This document shows, piece after piece, positions 1-9,068 of a stretch of DNA of 64,000 bases. The stretch is from NCBI GenBank assembly GCA_964476595.1, contig CAYZCL010000146.1:27984-91983 (forward strand). The letters are read 5' to 3'. This DNA comes from JALSRD01 sp964476595 (lineage in GTDB: Bacteria > Desulfobacterota > Desulfobacteria > Desulfobacterales > JALSRD01). The first letter of the stretch is position 1. The number at the start of each line of letters is the position of its first letter. Below the pieces are notes generated by a model. That model made no database searches, was not told the origin of the DNA, and saw nothing but the letters and a program-made list of their open reading frames with translations. The translations under genes were made by a program, and so were the position numbers.

Positions 1-1
1 G

Positions 2-136
2 GTGCTCCCGGACGGCTACGTGATGCAGGACGGGGTGGTCACGCTGCACCAAGGAGAAGAGGAACGCGAGCGCTACACGGTGGGTTCTGAGGCCTTGCGA
101 CTGCTGCTCAAGGACTTGCTGGAAAAGTATGAATAA
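2..136 (+). CDS. C-terminal fragment of an unidentified protein
   Basis: The window opens inside a reading frame that runs to a TAA at 134-136. The 44 visible residues end in a charged, leucine-rich helix-like stretch. The next reading frame starts at the ATG at 129, overlapping this gene's last codons by 8 bases, so the two were probably translationally coupled. The visible part is too short for a family assignment; the neighbour suggests a partner of the cyanophycin-synthetase-like gene, but that is only inference. Confidence 0.5.
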   Translation: MLPDGYVMQDGVVTLHQGEEERERYTVGSEALRLLLKDLLEKYE

Positions 137-895
137 CCACCTGGCGTACGATTTCATGTCCGGGCCGCTCAAGGCTCTAGACATCATGGTGATGCACGGG
201 GCCAACTACGTCAGCTACGGCAAGACGGGTGCCACGAGCGTCCCCGGCGTCTACAACGTGGTTTTCCGTTTCATGGACGAAATGGCCGGCGTCTACGCCG
301 GCAAGGCGGCCCTCAACCTGGTCAATTCCATCCTGACCGACGCCCCCTTCAACGTGAACCGGATCGTCGCAGACCTGATCGAAATCCGGGAAAAACGCCT
401 GCGGGGCCCACCACCCAGGCCATCGTGGACGAGGCCGGCCGGCGCGGCATCTCTTTCCTGCGGCTGGACCACTACAACCCGGTTCAACTGGGCACCGGCA
501 AACACCAGCGGCGCATTCGGGCGTCCATTTCCTTGGAAACCGGTTTTGTGGCCGTGGAAACAGTGGACGACGAGCAGCTCACCTGCGCCATGCTCGACGA
601 CGCCGGTATCCGCGTTTCGCACCCCGGGGAGGTCTTCTCGCCGCAGAAAGCCGTCGCTAGCGTCGCATCGAAAAACCCGTGACTGTCAAGCCGCGCGTGG
701 GTTACCAGGGCCGCTGGATCAGCGTCAACCTGACGACGCCCGAACAGATCTGCGAGGCCTTCACCTGGTCGCAGTCCTTTCACCCCGACACCCTGGTACA
801 GCAGACCGTCTACGGCAACGCCTGGCGCATACTGGTCATCGATTACCGTTTCGTGGCCACCGTCAAGCCGACCCCGCCGGCCGTCACCGGTGACG
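129..895 (+). pseudogene. Frameshifted cyanophycin-synthetase-like ATP-grasp gene
   Basis: Three consecutive frames reconstruct one protein resembling the N-terminal and ATP-grasp parts of cyanophycin synthetase (CphA) relatives. Frame one ends in DLIEIREKRLRGP near 408; frame two continues with IVDEAGRRGISFLRLD and QLGTGKHQRRIRAS to about 680; frame three gives VKPRVGYQGRWISVNLTTPE and a final VTGDG near 893, typical of the nucleotide-binding core. The first break lies in a CGGGGCCC run near 404 and fits a one-base deletion; the second is a shift near 679. The Mur-ligase half that normally follows is absent. Two frameshifts plus truncation indicate a decayed gene, although sequencing error cannot be excluded for the homopolymer site. 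Intact relatives make amino-acid polymers or ligate amino acids using ATP. Confidence 0.6.
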
Positions 896-1129
896 GCCGT
901 CTGATGGTACCGGGAGTCGTCGATCCCCAAGTGCACATCACCGGCGATCGACTTTACCACCAGCACCACGCCCCAAATCCTCGAAGAGGGCGAAGTCAAG
1001 TGCAGCCGAGCCCTGAAGACCTGCCTGGACCGCTGCGTGGCCGTGGAGCAGATCACCTTCTCCTCCGACGGCCGGGGCAACCCCCCGTCCCTCTTCCTCC
1101 CGCCATCCTCCTGAAAACCCGCCGCCAGG
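896..1129 (+). other. Degenerate tail after the ATP-grasp pseudogene
   Basis: No intact gene is seen. One frame from about 923 to the TGA at 1112-1114 reads a plausible protein stretch (TSTTPQILEEGEVKCSRALK and a following segment with two cysteines), but it has no start codon in a sensible place. It may be the remnant of another gene fused to the pseudogene by deletion. Confidence 0.3.
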
Positions 1130-2302
1130 TTATGCGCCGGGTCGATAGCGCATGTGGCCGAGACGCTGCAGTCGCTCGCCGGCCGCAGACAGGGTGCTTT
1201 CGCTCTTGGCGAAATGGAAGCGCACCAGGTGGTTGACCGGCTCCTTGAAAAAACTGGACCCCGGTACGCCCGAAACGCCCACTTTGCGGGCCAGCCAGCG
1301 GGAAAAATGCATGTCGTCGCGCACCCCCAGATGTGAAAAATCCACCAGCACGTAATAAGCTCCCTGGGGTTCCGAGTAGCGCAGACCGGCCTTCTTGAGG
1401 TAGCCCAGGAACAGATCCCGCCGGCGGGTGTAGTCCGCGGTGAGCGCCCGGTAGTATTCGAGGGGAAAATCCAGGGCCACGGCGGCGGCCTCCTGTAGGG
1501 GGGCGGGGGCCCCCACGGTCAGGAAATCGTGGACCTTGCGGGCCTCGTCGATGATGTCCCCGGGCGCGATGATGTACCCCAGCCGCCAGCCGGTGATGGA
1601 GTAGGTCTTGGAGAGCGAACCGCAGGAGAGGGTGCGCCCGAACATTCCCGGCAGGGCGGCGATGTAGGTGTGTCGGTGGGGTTCGAAAACGATGTGCTCA
1701 TAGACCTCGTCGGTGATGACGAAGGTGTCGTGTTCCTGTGCAAGCGCGGCGATGGTTTCCAGCTCCCGGCGGGTGAAGACCTTGCCGGTGGGGTTGGAGG
1801 GGTTGCACAGGATCAGGGCCTTGACCTTCTGTTCGAAAGCCCGGCGAAGCTCGTCGGGGTCGAAAGTGAAATCCGGCGGGTGCAGTGGAACGTAGATCGG
1901 ATCGGCGCCCGAGAGAAGGGTATCGGCGCCGTAATTCTCGTAGAAAGGTGAAAAGACGATCACCTTGTCGCCGGGGTCGCAGACCGTCAGCATGGCCGTC
2001 ATCATGGCTTCGGTGCTGCCGCAGGTAACGACGAAATTGCGCTCGGGATCCAGGTCGAGCCCCATCCAGTGGCGCTGCTTGCGGGCCAGGGCGTGGCGGA
2101 AGCGCGGCGACCCCCAGGTGATGGCATACTGGTGGTAGCCGTCGTCCAGGGCCTTCCGGGCCGCGGCCACCAGCTCCTCCGGAGGCGGGAAATCGGGAAA
2201 ACCCTGGGACAGGTTGATGCAGTCGCACTGCTCTGAAATGCGGGTCATCTCGCGAATCACCGACTCGGTGAACTGCTGGACTCTGGCGGAAGTCGAAGGC
2301 AT
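1130..2302 (-). CDS. Class I PLP-dependent aminotransferase
   Basis: This 390-residue cytoplasmic enzyme should transfer an amino group between an amino acid and a 2-oxo acid. It has the complete fold-type I signature: substrate-binding NLSQGFPDFPPP near residue 30, CNPSNPTGK near 166, TDEVYEH near 198, and the PLP lysine in SLSKTYSITGWRLGY (Lys about 232), followed by a C-terminal substrate arginine region. Length is normal for the aspartate/kynurenine aminotransferase subgroup. ATG at 2302 is preceded by a GGAG about 10 bases upstream. It lies in the same direction as the iorAB operon but 420 bases beyond it. A role in making arylpyruvates from aromatic amino acids for IorAB would fit the context, but specificity is not visible in the sequence. 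Confidence 0.9.
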   Translation of the reverse strand: MPSTSARVQQFTESVIREMTRISEQCDCINLSQGFPDFPPPEELVAAARKALDDGYHQYAITWGSPRFRHALARKQRHWMGLDLDPERNFVVTCGSTEAMMTAMLTVCDPGDKVIVFSPFYENYGADTLLSGADPIYVPLHPPDFTFDPDELRRAFEQKVKALILCNPSNPTGKVFTRRELETIAALAQEHDTFVITDEVYEHIVFEPHRHTYIAALPGMFGRTLSCGSLSKTYSITGWRLGYIIAPGDIIDEARKVHDFLTVGAPAPLQEAAAVALDFPLEYYRALTADYTRRRDLFLGYLKKAGLRYSEPQGAYYVLVDFSHLGVRDDMHFSRWLARKVGVSGVPGSSFFKEPVNHLVRFHFAKSESTLSAAGERLQRLGHMRYRPGA

Positions 2303-2721
2303 GAAAATGATCTCCGGAAATCTGGGGGTTGTGTCAATCCTCCTGCACGCGGCCTCTCAAACGACCTGTCGATGCTTCTAACATGGTCCGGGGCGAATCG
2401 CAATTGCTGCTGCAGGGCATCATCTTCAATCCCCCGCCGCAGAGGATCACGGAATGGGAGCCGCCATCCGGAAAAACGTTTTCGTTCCCCGGACACCCGC
2501 TGCTGCGTGAAGCGGACCGGGGCTACCTGCGCAACGAACTCAAGCCGGGCGTGTACCTTCCGGAACGACACCCGGCGGCGCCGGCCTTTCGGCATGGCCG
2601 CCATGATTTACGTCAAGCCCGTCGCGCACTGCCGATCCGTCTGGCCGCGGCCCTGGCGGCGGCCTTCCCCGGATCGACCGCCGGCCCGGCATTCACGTGC
2701 GCACCCGCCCGCACCCCGGTG
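2303..2721. other. Intergenic region without a recognised gene
   Basis: About 420 bases between the aminotransferase and the MFS gene. Both strands carry open frames but none has a ribosome site or a recognisable family pattern. I see no tRNA and no convincing terminator. Confidence 0.4.
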
Positions 2722-3921
2722 CTAACCCGCCGCGGGGGCATAGCGGCGTGCCAGCCAGGCGAAGCCGCCCGTCAGGCAGGCGGTCGTGGCCGCGGTGAGC
2801 GTGAAGGCCGTGCGGAAGTCCACCGACTGAATAACCGACCCCATGACCCCCGCGCTGGTCATCATGCCGAAGTAGATGCCGGTGTTGTACCCGCCCATGG
2901 CCAGCCCGCGCATGAAGGGCGGCACGCATTCGGCGATCAAGGCGCCCACCGAGGTGAAGGCCATGCCCATGCTGACGCCCAGCGCCGCGGCGGCCGCCAG
3001 GAAGTGTCCCATATGCTGGGCCAGTCCGAAACCGAAAATGCTCAGCGCCGTGCACAGCCCGCCGGTGATGACGAAATGGTTGCGGCGGCCGGACCGGTCG
3101 CTGAAGTAACCCATGGGAATGCGCGACAGCGCGTTGCACAGGGCCTGCACCAGGAAGACGACCCCGATCTGGCGCACGTTCAGGCCGCGGTCCCGGGCCA
3201 GCAGCGGCACGAAGGTGAAGAACAGGCCCGAACTGAAGGCGCCGCCCAGAGCGACCAGCAGGCAGCCCACGTAGGGCCGGTTTTTCCACAGGCGCCGGAA
3301 GACACCCCTTTCACCGGTCCGTAGACCGCCGGGCCGGGGAGCGGGCGCGCCCGGCAGAAAGACCACCAGCACCGCCAGGGTGACCAGCAGGCAGCCGGCC
3401 GAGAGCGCGAACACGGGTTTGAAGCCCATCTGCTGGGCCAGCATGCCACCGGTGGCCGGCCCCACGCTCATGCCGGCGAACAGCGCCGTGGTGTACCACC
3501 CGTAGGAACGGCCCAGGTGGCTGCGGGGCGAAATCTCGGCCAGGTAAGACATCATGGGGGGACCGAAGGCCGCCATGCCCAGGCCCAGCAGAAGGTACAT
3601 GGCCATCAGCTGGGGGCCGGTGGTCCCCACGCACAGCAGCAGCGTGCCGGCCGAGAGCAGCAGCAGTCCGGCGGCGGCCAGCGGCTTGCGCCCGTGCCGG
3701 TCCGACAGCATACCCATGGGAAAGGAGAACAGGCCGGCGAAGAGGAAATAGGCCGAGCTGATGAAACCGATGACCACCGTGCTGATGCCCAGCGATCGGG
3801 CGTAGAGCGGCACCAGGGGAAAGCGCATGGAGGTGCCCAGGTAACAGGCGAAGGTCACCAGGCAGCAGATCATCAGCGGCCGCAGGAAAGGCGCGGCCCC
3901 CTTGGCGTCCCCTGCTTTCAC
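2722..3921 (-). CDS. MFS transporter, 12-helix type
   Basis: This 399-residue integral membrane protein belongs to the major facilitator superfamily. It begins with a hydrophobic helix (ICCLVTFACYLGTSMRFPLV) and has the loop 2-3 signature GMLSDRHGRKPL near residue 70 and the pseudo-repeat GYFSDRSGRRNHF in the second half. A GTG at 3921 is chosen because its GTGA overlaps the iorB stop, the usual sign of coupling; an ATG 16 codons in is an alternative. It is the last gene of the iorAB block, so transport of a substrate or product of 2-oxoacid oxidation is plausible. The gene ends in TAG. Confidence 0.85.
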   Translation of the reverse strand: MKAGDAKGAAPFLRPLMICCLVTFACYLGTSMRFPLVPLYARSLGISTVVIGFISSAYFLFAGLFSFPMGMLSDRHGRKPLAAAGLLLLSAGTLLLCVGTTGPQLMAMYLLLGLGMAAFGPPMMSYLAEISPRSHLGRSYGWYTTALFAGMSVGPATGGMLAQQMGFKPVFALSAGCLLVTLAVLVVFLPGAPAPRPGGLRTGERGVFRRLWKNRPYVGCLLVALGGAFSSGLFFTFVPLLARDRGLNVRQIGVVFLVQALCNALSRIPMGYFSDRSGRRNHFVITGGLCTALSIFGFGLAQHMGHFLAAAAALGVSMGMAFTSVGALIAECVPPFMRGLAMGGYNTGIYFGMMTSAGVMGSVIQSVDFRTAFTLTAATTACLTGGFAWLARRYAPAAG

Positions 3922-4541
3922 GCGCTTGCGAAATGCCGTCTGGCGAAATCCCAGGCGGCCAGGTTGGCGGCCGCCTTGTCGGCCGGCAGGCTGCGGGCGA
4001 TCACCGCCTCGAAATCGTCGCGTTCCGCCGGCAGCGGTATCATCGCCGCCAGGGCGCTGATCATCATGATGTTGCCCAGGACGGGGTTGCCCATTTCCAG
4101 GGCCCGGTCGGTGGCGTCCAGGAACCAGGCCCGGGCCGTCAGCGCACCGACGGTCTCCCTCAGTTCCCCCGGCGACGGGTAGGCGCACGCTCCCGACAGC
4201 ACGCCCACGGGGTAAATCGGCCGCGTGTTGCACAGCGCGAGGGTTTCGGGGTTGCCGTAGGCGGCCAGCACGCGCACCGCCTCGGTGGGCTCCAGGGCCA
4301 CCACCACGTGGGCGCGGCCCGCGGGAATCTGGGGAGACCAGGTGCCCGTGTGCGAGATGCGCAGGTGGCTCATCACCGAGCCGCCGCGCTGGGAGGCGCC
4401 GAAGGTTTCGCCGATGGTGACCCGCAGCCCGCGCCGCGACAGCATGTCGCCCAGCATGCGCGAGGCCATCACGTTGCCCTGACCGCCGACGCCGGTGATG
4501 ATGACATTGAATGGATCCCGGGGCAGTTCGTATGTCTGCAT
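3918..4541 (-). CDS. iorB: Indolepyruvate:ferredoxin oxidoreductase, beta subunit
   Basis: This 207-residue gamma/beta-type subunit of the 2-oxoacid:ferredoxin oxidoreductase family pairs with IorA to convert arylpyruvates plus CoA to arylacetyl-CoA, CO2 and reduced ferredoxin. The family hallmarks are the N-terminal NVIITGVGGQGNVMASRML and ETFGASQRGGSVMSHLRI, followed by a conserved ALEPTEAVR. The ATG at 4541 lies 4 bases past the iorA stop and gives the usual length; an upstream in-frame start would overlap iorA. The end overlaps the MFS gene by 4 bases. Confidence 0.9.
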   Translation of the reverse strand: MQTYELPRDPFNVIITGVGGQGNVMASRMLGDMLSRRGLRVTIGETFGASQRGGSVMSHLRISHTGTWSPQIPAGRAHVVVALEPTEAVRVLAAYGNPETLALCNTRPIYPVGVLSGACAYPSPGELRETVGALTARAWFLDATDRALEMGNPVLGNIMMISALAAMIPLPAERDDFEAVIARSLPADKAAANLAAWDFARRHFASA

Positions 4542-4545
4542 GCGC

Positions 4546-6492
4546 CTACACCGCCTCCTCTTTCGCAATGGCCCCGGCCGGGCAGATGTCCGCACACACG
4601 CCGCAGCCGGCGCAGATCACCTCGTCGATGTTCGCAACGCCCCTGCGCGCATCCCAGATGAGGCCCGGGCACATGAAGACCCGGGTGCACAGCCGGTTGC
4701 AGCCGCACGCCTGTCCCAGGCACTGGTCGGCGTCCACGGACATCCGGAACCGCTTTTTGCCCTTTTTCCCGGGACTCAGGGCGCAGATCTGTTTCAGTAC
4801 CAGCACACTGGTGCCCCCGGCCGCCAGCAGCTCCAGCAGCTTGTCGCGGGTCCGCCGCAGGTCGAAGGGGTCGCAGACGTGGACGTCGGCTCCCACGGCG
4901 CGGCACAGCGAGACGATGTCGATGCCGGCGGCAATGTCGCCCATGGCGTCCACGGGCAGGCCGGGATGGGGCTGGAAGCCGGTCATGGCCGTGCCGCTGT
5001 TGTCCAGCACCACCAGCGTGACGTCCGAACGGTTGTGCACCGCGTTGACCAAGGCCGGCAGCACGGCGTGGAAAAAAGTGGAATCGCCGCAGACGGCCAG
5101 CGCGGGCTGCTGCAGACCGAAATCCCGCAGCTTACCGAACCCGCTGGCGAGGCCCGCTCCCGAACCCATGGCGTGCAACGTCTTGAGGGTGCTGAAACCG
5201 CAGGGCAGCATGGCCAGGGAGTAGCAGCCGATGTCGCCGCAGACGAACCCCCGGCGGCCGTCGAGCTGCAGGGCGCCGTGAATCGACCAGAAGGATGCGC
5301 GGTGCGGGCAGCCGGCGCAGAAGGTGATCTCCCGCGGCGGGGCGCCGGTCTCGGCCAGCTTTGCGGCCCGCGCGGCGTACCCCTCGGGAACGGGCCGGTA
5401 CGAAATCCCCAGGATTGCGGCCACGGCCGCGGCCACGCGGTCGGGGTTGAGTTCCCCCGCAGCGGGCAGCGTCGCGTCCATCTTGCCGAAAAAGGTCCAC
5501 GGCCCCGAGGTTCCGGCCAGGTCGGCGGCCAGGATCTTGACGTTTTCCTCCAGGAAGGGGATGACCTCCTCCACCACCAGGACCCGGTCGCAGCGGCCGA
5601 GGTGGTTTCGCATGAACTCCGGCGGCAGCGGCCAGGTGGTTCCCAGCTTGAGGATGCCGACACGGCCCTCGGCGCCCAGCAGGTGCACGGCCTCGCGGCT
5701 GTACAGGCTGCAGACGCTGCTGGTGACGATCAGCAGTTCGGGATTCTCGGGGCCGGAGTAGCCGTTGAAGGGCGAATCTTCGAAAAGCGCAACGGCCCGT
5801 GCCAGTTTCTGCTGCTGGCGGACGTGGTGCACGGGCACGGGAAAAGGGATCAGGGGGCCCCTCATGGGGTCGGACAGGGTTTCCAGCAGGGTGCCCCGGC
5901 AGTCGAAATACGCCCGTCCGCCGGCCTCCGGCAGGTCGCCGAACACCACGTCGCCGCTGGCGTGGGACAGACGCGTGACGCTGCGCACCATGACCAGGTT
6001 GCGGATCTCCTCGGAGAGTGCAAAGGCCCAGCACAGCATGTCCTTGGCCTCCTGGAAGTCGCCGGGTTCCAGCAGCGGGATCTCCACCATGCGGGCGAAG
6101 TGGCGCGACTCGCCCTCGTTGATGCTCGACAGCGCGCCCGGGTCGTCGCAGGGCACCAGCACCATGCCGCCCCGCGTGCCGGAACCGGCCAGGTGCAGCA
6201 GAAAGTCGGACGCCACGTTGACGCCGTTCTGCTTCATGGCGCACAGGGACCGCAGCCCGGCGAAGGAAGCCGCCGCGGCCACCTCCAGGGCCACTTTTTC
6301 GTTGACGGACCACTCTACGTACAGGTCACGATCGCCGGCCACCGCCGCCAGGTTTTCGATGATCTCCGAAGACGGCGTCCCGGGATAGCCCGTCGCCACC
6401 TGCACGCCCGCTTCCAGGGCGCCGCGGGCGATGGCTTCGTTTCCCATCAGCAGGCGGCGACTGCCGGCCTTGTCGATGATGGCATTGGACAT
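4546..6492 (-). CDS. iorA: Indolepyruvate:ferredoxin oxidoreductase, alpha subunit
   Basis: This 648-residue cytoplasmic TPP enzyme is the catalytic subunit of arylpyruvate oxidation. In order it shows the pyrimidine-binding domain with GYPGTPSSEI near residue 35, a central domain, the TPP-pyrophosphate domain with CAGCPHRASF near 392 and GDSTFFHAVLPALVNAVHN, and a C-terminal ferredoxin region with two cysteine sets (CLGQACGCNRLC and CAGCGVCADICP) for iron-sulfur clusters. Length and order match IorA. iorB follows after 4 bases. Products such as phenylacetyl-CoA or indoleacetyl-CoA would supply energy by acyl-CoA synthetases elsewhere. It ends in TAG. Confidence 0.95.
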   Translation of the reverse strand: MSNAIIDKAGSRRLLMGNEAIARGALEAGVQVATGYPGTPSSEIIENLAAVAGDRDLYVEWSVNEKVALEVAAAASFAGLRSLCAMKQNGVNVASDFLLHLAGSGTRGGMVLVPCDDPGALSSINEGESRHFARMVEIPLLEPGDFQEAKDMLCWAFALSEEIRNLVMVRSVTRLSHASGDVVFGDLPEAGGRAYFDCRGTLLETLSDPMRGPLIPFPVPVHHVRQQQKLARAVALFEDSPFNGYSGPENPELLIVTSSVCSLYSREAVHLLGAEGRVGILKLGTTWPLPPEFMRNHLGRCDRVLVVEEVIPFLEENVKILAADLAGTSGPWTFFGKMDATLPAAGELNPDRVAAAVAAILGISYRPVPEGYAARAAKLAETGAPPREITFCAGCPHRASFWSIHGALQLDGRRGFVCGDIGCYSLAMLPCGFSTLKTLHAMGSGAGLASGFGKLRDFGLQQPALAVCGDSTFFHAVLPALVNAVHNRSDVTLVVLDNSGTAMTGFQPHPGLPVDAMGDIAAGIDIVSLCRAVGADVHVCDPFDLRRTRDKLLELLAAGGTSVLVLKQICALSPGKKGKKRFRMSVDADQCLGQACGCNRLCTRVFMCPGLIWDARRGVANIDEVICAGCGVCADICPAGAIAKEEAV

Positions 6493-6501
6493 GTTGCCTC
6501 G

Positions 6502-7641
6502 CTATCGAAAAATATTCTCGATCACTTCCTGCGCGATATACAGCGCGGCGCGACCGGCCCCCCGGTCCTCACCCACCAGGTTGCGTCGCTGGAGGATGCG
6601 CAGGGCGCGCTTCTTCTTCTCCGCGGCGGCCAGGCAGAGATGCTCCAGGCGCTCGGCCGGCAGGGGGTCGATTTCCAGAAAGCCCTCGTCTTCCGCCTGC
6701 GCCACCACCTCGGCGCCGGCGCGCGTACGGATGATGAGCGTGTTCCACCCCGGCCGGCCCTCGAACATGCCCACCGACACGTCGGCCAGTTCGGAAGTCA
6801 TGTCCGGGCAGATGAAGCAGGTTTCGGGGATGAGGGATTTGACCTCTTTGAGCGGCACTTCCAGCCGGTCGTCGGCGGTTTCCACGATCATGCTGTCGGC
6901 GGGCGGCGGCGGGATGTCCATGCGCACCGCCTGCGCCGCCCCCGGCCGCCCGGCCAGCAGGCGCTCGAGTCCGCGCAGGTCCAGCGACCAGTTGCAGAAC
7001 AGGCCGACGGTGAAGGCGAAGGGATCGACGAAATCCGGCCGTCCCACGGGGTTGGTACGCATCTGGGCGACGGCCGTCACTTGGCAGGGCGTACCCACCA
7101 CGGCCAGGCGCGCAACGCCGTCGGCCACGGCGCGGTTCACGGCGGCCAGGGTGGGGGCGGCCGCAAACTTGGAGGTGGCGCAGGCGACCACCTCGCGCCA
7201 GTGCGTCACCCGTCGGGCAACGGGCGTCGCCCCGTCCCGGTCGGTCAATACGGCGGCTTGCGCGCGTCCGTGTCGCAGGGCACTTGCCACCAACGCGGAG
7301 ACCGTCCCGCCGCCCTGGAAAATTCCCCGCGGCATGCGGCCGCCGGCCCGCGCGGCCACCACTTCGCGGTGATGCCCCAGGGCGGCGCCGTCGTAAGGCC
7401 TGCCGTGAACGGCCTGCGACAGGCATTCCAGGTCCACCCCCGCCTTCGGGCAAAAGGCGAAACAGCGCCCCTCGGCCAGGTCGCAGTCAAACAGCTGCAC
7501 GGTCCTGCCGCGGTAATTGCCGAAATAGGGGCACAGGTTCACACAGGCGCCGCAGCCGATGCACAGGTTGCGGTCCATCACGTCCTCTTTCAACTGCCCG
7601 GCGCCACCTGCGGCCATGACGGACGGCTTCTTCTTCTCCAC
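6502..7641 (-). CDS. FrhB/FdhB-type iron-sulfur flavoprotein
   Basis: This 379-residue protein resembles the beta subunit of F420-reducing hydrogenase and formate dehydrogenase. It has a ferredoxin motif CIGCGACVNLCP near residue 27, further cysteines CDLAEGRCFAFCP, and the family's central VVGTPCQVTAVAQMR with a downstream FICPDMTSELADVSVG. Relatives transfer electrons between ferredoxin-type clusters and a flavin or deazaflavin. It sits between the molybdenum hydroxylase and iorA (9 bases upstream of iorA), so an electron-transfer link between the two enzymes is a reasonable inference. GTG at 7641 is used; an ATG eight codons in is possible. It ends in TAG. Confidence 0.8.
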   Translation of the reverse strand: MEKKKPSVMAAGGAGQLKEDVMDRNLCIGCGACVNLCPYFGNYRGRTVQLFDCDLAEGRCFAFCPKAGVDLECLSQAVHGRPYDGAALGHHREVVAARAGGRMPRGIFQGGGTVSALVASALRHGRAQAAVLTDRDGATPVARRVTHWREVVACATSKFAAAPTLAAVNRAVADGVARLAVVGTPCQVTAVAQMRTNPVGRPDFVDPFAFTVGLFCNWSLDLRGLERLLAGRPGAAQAVRMDIPPPPADSMIVETADDRLEVPLKEVKSLIPETCFICPDMTSELADVSVGMFEGRPGWNTLIIRTRAGAEVVAQAEDEGFLEIDPLPAERLEHLCLAAAEKKKRALRILQRRNLVGEDRGAGRAALYIAQEVIENIFR

Positions 7642-7679
7642 GGTCGGTCCCCCTGCCCCGGTAAAAGGTCGTTTGAAAA

Positions 7680-8174
7680 TCAGTCACCATCGCTGGAAGG
7701 GGGCTCCCCTTCGCGGTCCAGACACTTCTCCACGGCGCGGATGATGGTCTCATAGCCGGTGCAGCGGCACAGGTTGCCGGCGTGCGCCCTGCGGATCTCG
7801 TCGCGCGACACCTTCCGGCCGCGGTGTTCCTCCACGAAGGCGGTGGAGGTCATGATGAGCCCCGGCGTACAGAAACCGCACTGCACGGCGCCGGCGTCGA
7901 CATAGGCCTGCTGCACCGCCGACATGCGGCCCTGCGCGGCTTCGCCCTCGGCCGTGCGGATGGTTTTCCCGTGGGCCCACACGGCCAGGTAGATGCAGCT
8001 GTCCACGGCGCGGCCGTCGACCAGCACGGTGCAGGCGCCGCACTCCCCCACGCCGCAGCCCTCCTTGACGCTGGTCAGGCCCAGCTCGCGCAGCATGTCC
8101 ATCAGGGACTGCCGGACGTCCACCGAAAGCGTGTAGGGGCCGCCGTTGATGGTGCAGGCAATCGTCTTTCGCAT
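7680..8174 (-). CDS. Molybdenum hydroxylase 1, [2Fe-2S] subunit
   Basis: This 164-residue small subunit of a xanthine-dehydrogenase-family enzyme carries two [2Fe-2S] clusters. The plant-ferredoxin-like motif EGCGVGECGACTVLVDG lies near residue 37 and the helical-domain motif CGFCTPGLI with CRCTGYE near 97-140. It passes electrons from the molybdenum centre to the FAD subunit. Its ATG overlaps the stop of the FAD gene by one base (ATGA), so the two are coupled. Confidence 0.92.
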   Translation of the reverse strand: MRKTIACTINGGPYTLSVDVRQSLMDMLRELGLTSVKEGCGVGECGACTVLVDGRAVDSCIYLAVWAHGKTIRTAEGEAAQGRMSAVQQAYVDAGAVQCGFCTPGLIMTSTAFVEEHRGRKVSRDEIRRAHAGNLCRCTGYETIIRAVEKCLDREGEPPSSDGD

Positions 8175-9049
8175 CAGAATTTCCCTCCGGCTCTCTCGGC
8201 GGCCCGCCGGGTCATGCGGGCGGCCAGGGTGCGGATGATGTGCAGGCGGAAGTCCCGCCGGGCGCGCCAGGAAGTGCGCGGCTGTACGTCCACCGCCACC
8301 GCCGCGGCCACGGCATCAAGCGTCTCGGCGGTCAGGGGGCGGCCGGCGGCGGCCGCTTCGGCGTGGCCGCAACGCACGGGCGTGGGCGCCGCCACGGTGA
8401 AGGCCAGCCGCAGTTTCCCGATGGCGTCCCCCTCCAGGCGCACCGCCGCCGCGCACCCGATGGTGGCGATGTCCATGGCCTCGCGCATGGCGTACTTGTA
8501 GTAGGCGGCGCCGAAACCGCGGTAGTCCCGGGGATGAATGTGAAAGGCCACCAGCACCTCGTCGCGCGCCAGGGCCACGCGGCCGGGCCCCGTGTGGAAG
8601 CCCTGCAGGGGGGTGCGGCGGCGCTCCCGGGGCCCCTGGATTTCCAGCCGCGCGTCGTGCACCAGCAGGGCGCCGACGCTGTCCGCGCTGACGGCGCCGT
8701 TGCACACGTTGCCGCCGATGGTGGCCACGTTGCGCAATTGGGGCCCGCCGGCGGTGCCCACGGCCTCGGCGATCACCGGTGCGTGCCGGCGCACGTCCCC
8801 GGAAGCCATGATCTCGCTGAAGGTGCTCATGGCCCCGATACGCAGCACGCCGTCGTCGGACAGGGAAATGCCTCTGAGTTCCGCTATCCCGTTGATGTCG
8901 ACCAGCCGCGCGTAGTCGCCGTGCCCTTCGCGCAGGCGGATGAGCACGTCGGTCCCGCCGGCGATCAGCCGGGCGCCGGGATCGGCGGCCAGCAGCGCCA
9001 CGGCCTGCGACACACTTTCTGCTTGTTGGTAGTCCTCGATGGCGAACAT
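8174..9049 (-). CDS. Molybdenum hydroxylase 1, FAD subunit
   Basis: This 291-residue CoxM-type subunit has the FAD-binding loops AGGTDVLIRLREG near residue 31 and TIGGNVCNGAVSADS near 112, followed by the C-terminal CO-dehydrogenase flavoprotein domain. It lacks the cysteine-rich insert found in the 41644-42660 homologue, so it should bind only FAD. It is downstream of the molybdenum subunit by 19 bases, giving the order large-FAD-small. Confidence 0.92.
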   Translation of the reverse strand: MFAIEDYQQAESVSQAVALLAADPGARLIAGGTDVLIRLREGHGDYARLVDINGIAELRGISLSDDGVLRIGAMSTFSEIMASGDVRRHAPVIAEAVGTAGGPQLRNVATIGGNVCNGAVSADSVGALLVHDARLEIQGPRERRRTPLQGFHTGPGRVALARDEVLVAFHIHPRDYRGFGAAYYKYAMREAMDIATIGCAAAVRLEGDAIGKLRLAFTVAAPTPVRCGHAEAAAAGRPLTAETLDAVAAAVAVDVQPRTSWRARRDFRLHIIRTLAARMTRRAAERAGGKF

Positions 9050-9068
9050 GGTGTTTTCCCCGCTTGTC

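Noticed and set aside
4495..7755. A 1086-codon plus-strand open frame
   Set aside because: Antisense shadow of iorA and the FrhB-like gene, which have clear motifs on the other strand.
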